From Candidatus Woesearchaeota archaeon (GTDB taxonomy: Archaea > Nanobdellota > Nanobdellia > SCGC-AAA011-G17 > GW2011-AR20): DNA of 8,768 bases. Below are positions 5,310-8,768 of the stretch, one piece after another (the stretch's first letter is position 1; the number at the start of each line of letters is the position of its first letter). Where the stretch lies: positions 1 to 8,768 of the forward strand of contig JAGVZB010000010.1 in the NCBI GenBank assembly GCA_018302915.1, given 5' to 3'. Made by a program: the position numbers and the translations under genes. A model generated the notes under the pieces. The model was given only the letters and a program-made list of their open reading frames with translations. It was not told the DNA's origin and made no database searches.

Positions 5310-5913
5310 CATCCTGACCGAGAAAAGCTTGAATGTACTGTTAAAATTAAAGAAAGAAAAATTCAATTTTATAATTATTGGGGGATGGGCTGCCTATTTA
5401 TGGACAAACCTCCACAAGTCAAAAGACATTGACATAATCCTCAAAGATTTCAATGATCTGGATATTCTAAAGAAAGAGCATGAGCTAAGAAAAAATGACA
5501 GCTTAAGAAAATATGAAATAAAGTTTGAGAATATAGATCTTGATATTTATGTCCCATTTTATTCAAAATTAGCCATTCCGACTGAAGACGTGAAAAACCA
5601 TACAACAAAAATAAACGGCTTTGAAGTTGTCAGACCTGAAGTTTTGTTAATATTAAAGCAGGGAGCCGAGAAAGACAGGGAATTCTCCGTCAAAGGAGAG
5701 AAGGACAGAATTGATATAATAACACTGATGTTTTATTCTGATATGAATTTCAAGGAATATTTTAACCTGATAAAAAGATACAAGCTAAATGATTATTATC
5801 CAAGATTAAGAAAAATAATCAACAATTTCAAGGAAATAAAATACCTCAACCTCAATCCAAAAGAGTTTAAGCTAAGGAAAAACAAGATAATTGAAAAATT
5901 AAAGAAATTATAA
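5293..5913 (+). CDS. Nucleotidyltransferase, probable AbiEii/MenT-type toxin
   Basis: A 206-residue protein of the polymerase-beta nucleotidyltransferase superfamily. The signature is clear: GGWAAYLW (30-37) followed by KSKDIDIIL (42-50), giving the Gly-Gly and Asp-x-Asp (45, 47) that bind NTP and metal; LDIYV (83-87) supplies a third acidic residue, Asp84. The block RPEVLLILKQGAEKDR (114-129) and KDRIDI (137-142) match the Lys/Arg/Asp pattern of AbiEii- and MenT-like proteins, some of which add nucleotides to tRNA and stop growth. The C-terminus is Lys-rich. All catalytic acids are present, so activity is expected. It overlaps the winged-helix gene by 17 bases, and GGAGG (5279-5283) lies 9 bases before the ATG. 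A T-rich stretch follows the stop. It could instead be a housekeeping nucleotidyltransferase, but the overlap supports a two-gene module. Confidence 0.8.
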   Translation: MDYWNSILTEKSLNVLLKLKKEKFNFIIIGGWAAYLWTNLHKSKDIDIILKDFNDLDILKKEHELRKNDSLRKYEIKFENIDLDIYVPFYSKLAIPTEDVKNHTTKINGFEVVRPEVLLILKQGAEKDREFSVKGEKDRIDIITLMFYSDMNFKEYFNLIKRYKLNDYYPRLRKIINNFKEIKYLNLNPKEFKLRKNKIIEKLKKL

Positions 5914-5923
5914 ATGAGGTTCG

Positions 5924-5939
5924 GTTTTTGTCTTATTTT
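5924..5939 (+). terminator. T-rich terminator candidate after the nucleotidyltransferase gene
   Basis: GTTTTTGTCTTATTTT follows the TAA at 5911-5913 by about 10 bases, with no hairpin. A run of T clusters just after a stop is typical of archaeal termination. ndk downstream has its own promoter, which fits a transcription break here. Confidence 0.4.
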
Positions 5940-5997
5940 CAAATTCAAAAGCTTATTAAATAATAAATCCTAATCAAAAATAATAACAAAGATAAAC

Positions 5998-6007
5998 TAT
6001 TTAAAAT
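5998..6007 (+). promoter_or_regulatory. TATA-like box for ndk
   Basis: TATTTAAAAT is centred about 25 bases before the ATG at 6027, and only about 16 before the alternative TTG at 6018. It supports ATG at 6027 as a leaderless start and shows that ndk no longer depends on the ribosomal promoter. Confidence 0.55.
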
Positions 6008-6026
6008 TATTTATATTTTGAAAAAT

Positions 6027-6518
6027 ATGATAGAAAAAACACTGGTCCTGGTAAAGCCTGACGGCGTTGAAAGAGGATTAGTCGGGGAGATAATCTCAAG
6101 GTTTGAAAGAAGAGGGATAAAGATAATTGGGATAAAAATGGTCAGGGTCAACAAGGAACTGGCAATGAAGCACTACACTGAGGACATCACAAAAAGAAGA
6201 GGGGAGCATGTAAGGAAGAGGCTCATGGATTTCATAGTCAACAACCATGTCATTGCCATCTGCCTTGAAGGGGTGGATGCAGTCGAGAATGTAAGAAAAA
6301 TTGTAGGGGAGACAGAGCCGAGAGCTGCCCTTCCCGGAACAATAAGAGGGGATTATTCCCACATAAGCTACAAATATGCAGACAACAAAAAGATTGTCGT
6401 GCCTAACCTTGTTCATGCATCAGCCAACAAAGAAGAGGCTGAGAAAGAAATTTCATTGTGGTTTTCCCAGGAGGAATTGTTCAGCTACAAGTCAGTTCAT
6501 GACAAGCATGTAATCTAA
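6027..6518 (+). CDS. ndk: Nucleoside diphosphate kinase
   Basis: Transfers the gamma-phosphate of ATP to other nucleoside diphosphates through a phosphohistidine, keeping NTP pools balanced. The 163-residue protein starts with the family strand TLVLVKPDGVERG (5-17, Lys10), has GEIISRFERRG (20-30), HYTED (49-53), EPRAALPGTIRGD (97-109) and the active-site block PNLVHASANKEEAEKEI (126-142) with the phospho-acceptor His130. The usual HGSDS/HASDS reads HASAN here, so the common Asp three residues after the His is Ala. Between TIRGD and the active site there is a longer insert (SHISYKYADNKKIVV), and KRRGEHVRKR (56-65) replaces the usual short loop. ATG at 6027 is preferred to an in-frame TTG at 6018 because of the promoter spacing. 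In many archaea ndk directly follows rpl24e; here three genes intervene. The stop overlaps the convergent small gene by four bases. Confidence 0.95.
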   Translation: MIEKTLVLVKPDGVERGLVGEIISRFERRGIKIIGIKMVRVNKELAMKHYTEDITKRRGEHVRKRLMDFIVNNHVIAICLEGVDAVENVRKIVGETEPRAALPGTIRGDYSHISYKYADNKKIVVPNLVHASANKEEAEKEISLWFSQEELFSYKSVHDKHVI

Positions 6519-6676
6519 TTTTTCAAATAACTGTCAAATTTTTCATATAAAATAAGATAATCCAAATCACCGGCATATTTTCCATCTACAGTATAAGCTT
6601 CAATGTAATCAAGCAAAAAATCTCTCAATATCCCTACTGTCATAAACCCTACTCTACTATCCATCTCTTCAGTCAT
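6515..6676 (-). CDS. Small unrecognised 53-residue protein downstream of the thermosome
   Basis: An ATG at 6676, one base after the thermosome TAA, opens a frame of 53 codons ending at TAG (6515-6517). The product begins MTEEMDSRVG and continues through two apparent amphipathic helices: VGILRDFLLDYIEAYTV (14-30), then DLDYLILYEKFDSYLK (37-52). It is acidic, without Cys, His, signal or membrane segment. GGAG in the last codons of the thermosome lies 8 bases before the ATG, which suggests translational coupling. Its end overlaps the ndk stop by four bases on the other strand (CTAA/TTAG). I do not recognise the family. The tight coupling and protein-like composition make it more likely a gene than chance, and the position suggests a role linked to the chaperonin (inference). 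Confidence 0.65.
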   Translation of the reverse strand: MTEEMDSRVGFMTVGILRDFLLDYIEAYTVDGKYAGDLDYLILYEKFDSYLKN

Positions 6677-6677
6677 A

Positions 6678-8282
6678 TTAATACTCCGGCATTCCCTGAG
6701 GAGGCATTCCCGGACCAGGCCCCTTATCAGCGCCTGATGCTATCACATCATCTATCCTCAGTATCAGTTCTGCAACTTCTGTAGCTGACCTAATTGCCTG
6801 AATCTTAATCTGCAAAGGCTCAACAATACCATTCTCGATGGAATTTATTGACTTCCCTGTAAACACATCAATGCCTATGTTCTTGTCACTCTCGTGCCTT
6901 GATTTCAGCTCAGCAAGAACATCTATGGGATCAAGTCCTGCATTCTCAGCAAGAGTCCTTGGAATTATCTCTATGGAATTTGCAAATGCCAAAGCTGCCA
7001 ACTGCTCCCTTCCTGACAAAGTATTAGAATATTTCTTCAATTCCTTTGCCAGCTCTATTTCAACAGCGCCTGCTCCGGGAACTATCTTGTTGTATTTTAT
7101 CGAAGCTGCAAGAACACCAAGAGCATCCTTCACCGCCCTCTCTATCTCATCAACAACATGGGATGTCCCGCCCCTTATCAGCAATGTAACTGCCTTTGCC
7201 GAAGGGCATTCCCTCACATATGTCATTTCCTCATCACCTACTTTTTTAGCCTCTACAATTCCTGCCATTCCCAATTCCTTCTCAGTCAAATCATTTACAT
7301 TGCTTACAATAACGGCATTTGTCGCCTTAGCCAACTTTTCCATGTCTGACTTCTTGACTCTCCTGACAGCATAAATCCCTTCCTTTGCCAGGTAATGCTG
7401 GGCAAGATCATCAATCCCCTTCTGGCACACAACAACATTAGCCTTTGAATTAATAACTTTTTTTGTCAATTCCCTTATTATCCTTTCTTCCTGCTCAAGG
7501 AAAGACTGAATCTGCTCCGGAGAGCTTATCTGTATCTTGGCATCAATCTCTGTTGACTTTATTTCAAGGGCTGCATCAAGAAGAGCAATCCTTGCATTCG
7601 TTATCTTCTTCGGCATACCTGAATGAACCCTCTCCTTGTCCATCAAAATGCCTTTTATCAATTCTGAACTCTCGACAGATTCCCCTGTCTTCTTCTCTAT
7701 CTTTATATCATCCAAAGAAACCTCATTGCCGTCCTTGACCTGCATAACTGCATCAACAGTCAGATTTGCAAGCCTGCTCTTTGCAATCTCTGCACCTTTT
7801 CCCGTCATTGCCGTCAATGCAATATTCCTGTAAGTGTCAGAATCCGAGATATCATCAGCAATATCCCTTAAAATCTCCATTGCCTTCTCTGAAGCTTTTC
7901 TATAACCTTTTATTATAACGGTAGGGTGTATGTTATCATCCAGCAGCTTTTCTGCATTCTTCAACAATTCACCTATGAGTATTGCCACGGTTGTAGTGCC
8001 GTCACCAACTTCATTATCCTGTGTTTTTGCCGCTTCAACAATCATCTTGGCTGCAGGATGCTCAATCTTTATTTCATCAAGAATCGTTGCCCCATCATTA
8101 GTGACTATTATATCCCCCATGGAGGAAACAAGCATCTTGTCCATTCCCTTTGGACCTAGCGTTGTTCTTATCGTTTCTGCTACTGCCTTGGCTGCCATTA
8201 TGTTATTTCTCTGAGCGTCCTTGCCTATTGTCCTCTTTGAATCCTCAGGCAATATAAATATCGGCTGAATCTGGTTTGTCAT
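6678..8282 (-). CDS. ths: Thermosome subunit (group II chaperonin, TCP-1/Cpn60 family)
   Basis: ATP-driven cytosolic chaperonin that encloses and folds proteins in a double-ring complex. The 534-residue length is normal (about 530-560). Equatorial-domain motifs are all present: TLGPKGMDKML (41-51), the NDGATIL loop (62-68, catalytic Asp63) and GDGTTTVAIL (93-102). The intermediate and apical domains follow, and a second equatorial part carries VPGAGAVEIELAKEL and ADKGPGPGMPP near the end. The C-terminus PGPGMPPQGMPEY is a short form of the Gly/Met-rich tail that lines the cavity. The start is the ATG at 8282 after a GGGGGT motif. An unrecognised gene ends 12 bases upstream and the 53-residue gene begins one base downstream, so it is the centre of a three-gene leftward operon. 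Only one subunit is visible, so homo-oligomer or paralogue mixing cannot be judged. Confidence 0.97.
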   Translation of the reverse strand: MTNQIQPIFILPEDSKRTIGKDAQRNNIMAAKAVAETIRTTLGPKGMDKMLVSSMGDIIVTNDGATILDEIKIEHPAAKMIVEAAKTQDNEVGDGTTTVAILIGELLKNAEKLLDDNIHPTVIIKGYRKASEKAMEILRDIADDISDSDTYRNIALTAMTGKGAEIAKSRLANLTVDAVMQVKDGNEVSLDDIKIEKKTGESVESSELIKGILMDKERVHSGMPKKITNARIALLDAALEIKSTEIDAKIQISSPEQIQSFLEQEERIIRELTKKVINSKANVVVCQKGIDDLAQHYLAKEGIYAVRRVKKSDMEKLAKATNAVIVSNVNDLTEKELGMAGIVEAKKVGDEEMTYVRECPSAKAVTLLIRGGTSHVVDEIERAVKDALGVLAASIKYNKIVPGAGAVEIELAKELKKYSNTLSGREQLAALAFANSIEIIPRTLAENAGLDPIDVLAELKSRHESDKNIGIDVFTGKSINSIENGIVEPLQIKIQAIRSATEVAELILRIDDVIASGADKGPGPGMPPQGMPEY

Positions 8283-8289
8283 TTTAAAT

Positions 8290-8295
8290 ACCCCC
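8290..8295 (-). promoter_or_regulatory. Shine-Dalgarno-like motif for the thermosome
   Basis: GGGGGT on the minus strand lies 7 bases before the thermosome ATG and overlaps the last base of the upstream gene's TAG stop. Such an arrangement favours re-initiation by ribosomes finishing the upstream gene. Confidence 0.6.
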
Positions 8296-8726
8296 TAATT
8301 GTAAACAAGTGTAAAATTACAATTTGTGCTTATCGTAGTAAAAAATGCAAATAATCTTAAATCTTTATCGGTTGGCTGCTCATTATTTACTATCATTCCG
8401 CTAATTCTCTTGTTCATTGTTTTTCTATAACTTCCCTTCAGTGAGATTTCAAAAATTCTTTTATTAGGATCTTCATCAATAGAATGAATATTATAACTGC
8501 CTATTCTATTTCCTTTATAATCTTTTAATCTTCCTCCTGTAACTTTTATACGCCCTCCTTCTGTAACCCAAGTATATCTATGATCAATATGATAAGTATC
8601 TAACAAACTTTCAAACTCATCAAGAGTTGATGTTATTTTATTATTCTCTTCTACAGAGAAATTAAATCCTTCTATCCTCATTTGCAAATTATTTTCAAGT
8701 AAATTTTCATGTTCCATTGTAATCAT
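8295..8726 (-). CDS. Uncharacterised 143-residue protein at the head of the thermosome operon
   Basis: I do not recognise this family. The protein is hydrophilic with no signal peptide or membrane segment. An acidic helical stretch (1-47, with FSVEENNKITSTLDEFESLL at 23-42) is followed by what looks like beta strands: RYTWVTEGGRIKVTGGRLKD (50-69), GNRIGSYNIHSID (72-84) and RIFEISLKGSYRKT (90-103), then a helix and a closing strand NFTLVYN. No catalytic motif stands out. Two starts are possible: ATG at 8726, which follows AGGTGA at only 1 base, and ATG at 8717, about 10 bases from that motif and about 30 from the TATA-like box; the second fits both signals slightly better. The stop lies 12 bases before the thermosome ATG, so the two are probably co-transcribed. 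Confidence 0.75.
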   Translation of the reverse strand: MITMEHENLLENNLQMRIEGFNFSVEENNKITSTLDEFESLLDTYHIDHRYTWVTEGGRIKVTGGRLKDYKGNRIGSYNIHSIDEDPNKRIFEISLKGSYRKTMNKRISGMIVNNEQPTDKDLRLFAFFTTISTNCNFTLVYN

Positions 8727-8742
8727 TTCACCTAAAAATCAA

Positions 8743-8751
8743 TATTTAAAA
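8743..8751 (-). promoter_or_regulatory. TATA-like box for the thermosome operon
   Basis: TTTTAAATA on the minus strand is 21 bases before the first possible ATG (8726) and 30 before the second (8717). No heat-shock regulator site can be recognised with confidence. Confidence 0.5.
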
Positions 8752-8768
8752 CTTTCTATTAGTTACTT

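Noticed and set aside
6018..6026. TTG start at 6018 for ndk
   Set aside because: The NDK family begins at the MIEKT-type strand encoded from the ATG at 6027, and the promoter spacing fits that ATG.
6838..7374. Long plus-strand open frame (178 codons) opposite the thermosome gene
   Set aside because: It is antisense to clearly conserved chaperonin sequence, is Ser/Ala-rich as expected from reading the opposite strand, and has no promoter or family motif. The shorter plus-strand frames between 7158 and 8214 are rejected for the same reason.
1..8768. CRISPR array, rRNA genes or replication origin
   Set aside because: No regularly spaced repeats, no rRNA-like conserved segments and no origin-like repeat cluster were seen on either strand.

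Overview
The window looks like a piece of a small-genome archaeon, most likely of the DPANN group. The archaeal signs are direct: ribosomal proteins L7Ae, S28e and L24e, a group II chaperonin (thermosome), a tRNA with a bulge-helix-bulge intron, and TATA-like boxes about 25-30 bp ahead of start codons, many of which look leaderless. The DPANN assignment is an inference from the A+T-rich, densely packed layout, the style of the accessory genes and a tRNA-Ile with anticodon UAU; the sequence alone does not prove it.

Layout. At the left edge, the first 16 codons of an unknown gene run leftward (1-50), divergent from an NSUN/Trm4-type RNA m5C methyltransferase (167-1057). An unrecognised 187-residue protein follows (1091-1654). 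It converges on an intron-containing tRNA-Ile(UAU) (minus strand, 1669-1770), which lies just downstream of a long, divergent PRPP-synthetase-like gene (minus, 1811-3013). A two-way promoter region (3014-3152) then serves the ribosomal operon L7Ae - S28e - L24e (3153-4004). In many archaea this cluster continues directly into ndk. Here ndk sits about 2 kb further on (6027-6518) with its own promoter.

The 2 kb between L24e and ndk holds accessory genes: a HIT-family hydrolase with an altered triad (4113-4538), and an overlapping pair that looks like a type IV (AbiEi/AbiEii) toxin-antitoxin module, a winged-helix protein (4731-5309) and a nucleotidyltransferase (5293-5913). The HIT gene is bracketed by a perfect 33-bp direct repeat. 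One copy is the real 3' end of rpl24e with its stop codon; the other is a detached duplicate, as expected for an insertion at, or duplication of, the end of that gene.

The right part is a leftward operon: an unrecognised 143-residue protein (8295-8726), the thermosome (6678-8282) and a 53-codon small gene (6515-6676), which starts one base after the thermosome stop and overlaps the convergent ndk stop by four bases.

Functionally, the core genes serve translation (RNA methylation, tRNA, ribosomal proteins), nucleotide supply (PRPP, NTPs) and protein folding. The accessory island is the least ordinary part. Translation signals are mixed: operon-internal genes and L7Ae carry Shine-Dalgarno-like motifs, while most promoter-proximal genes appear leaderless.
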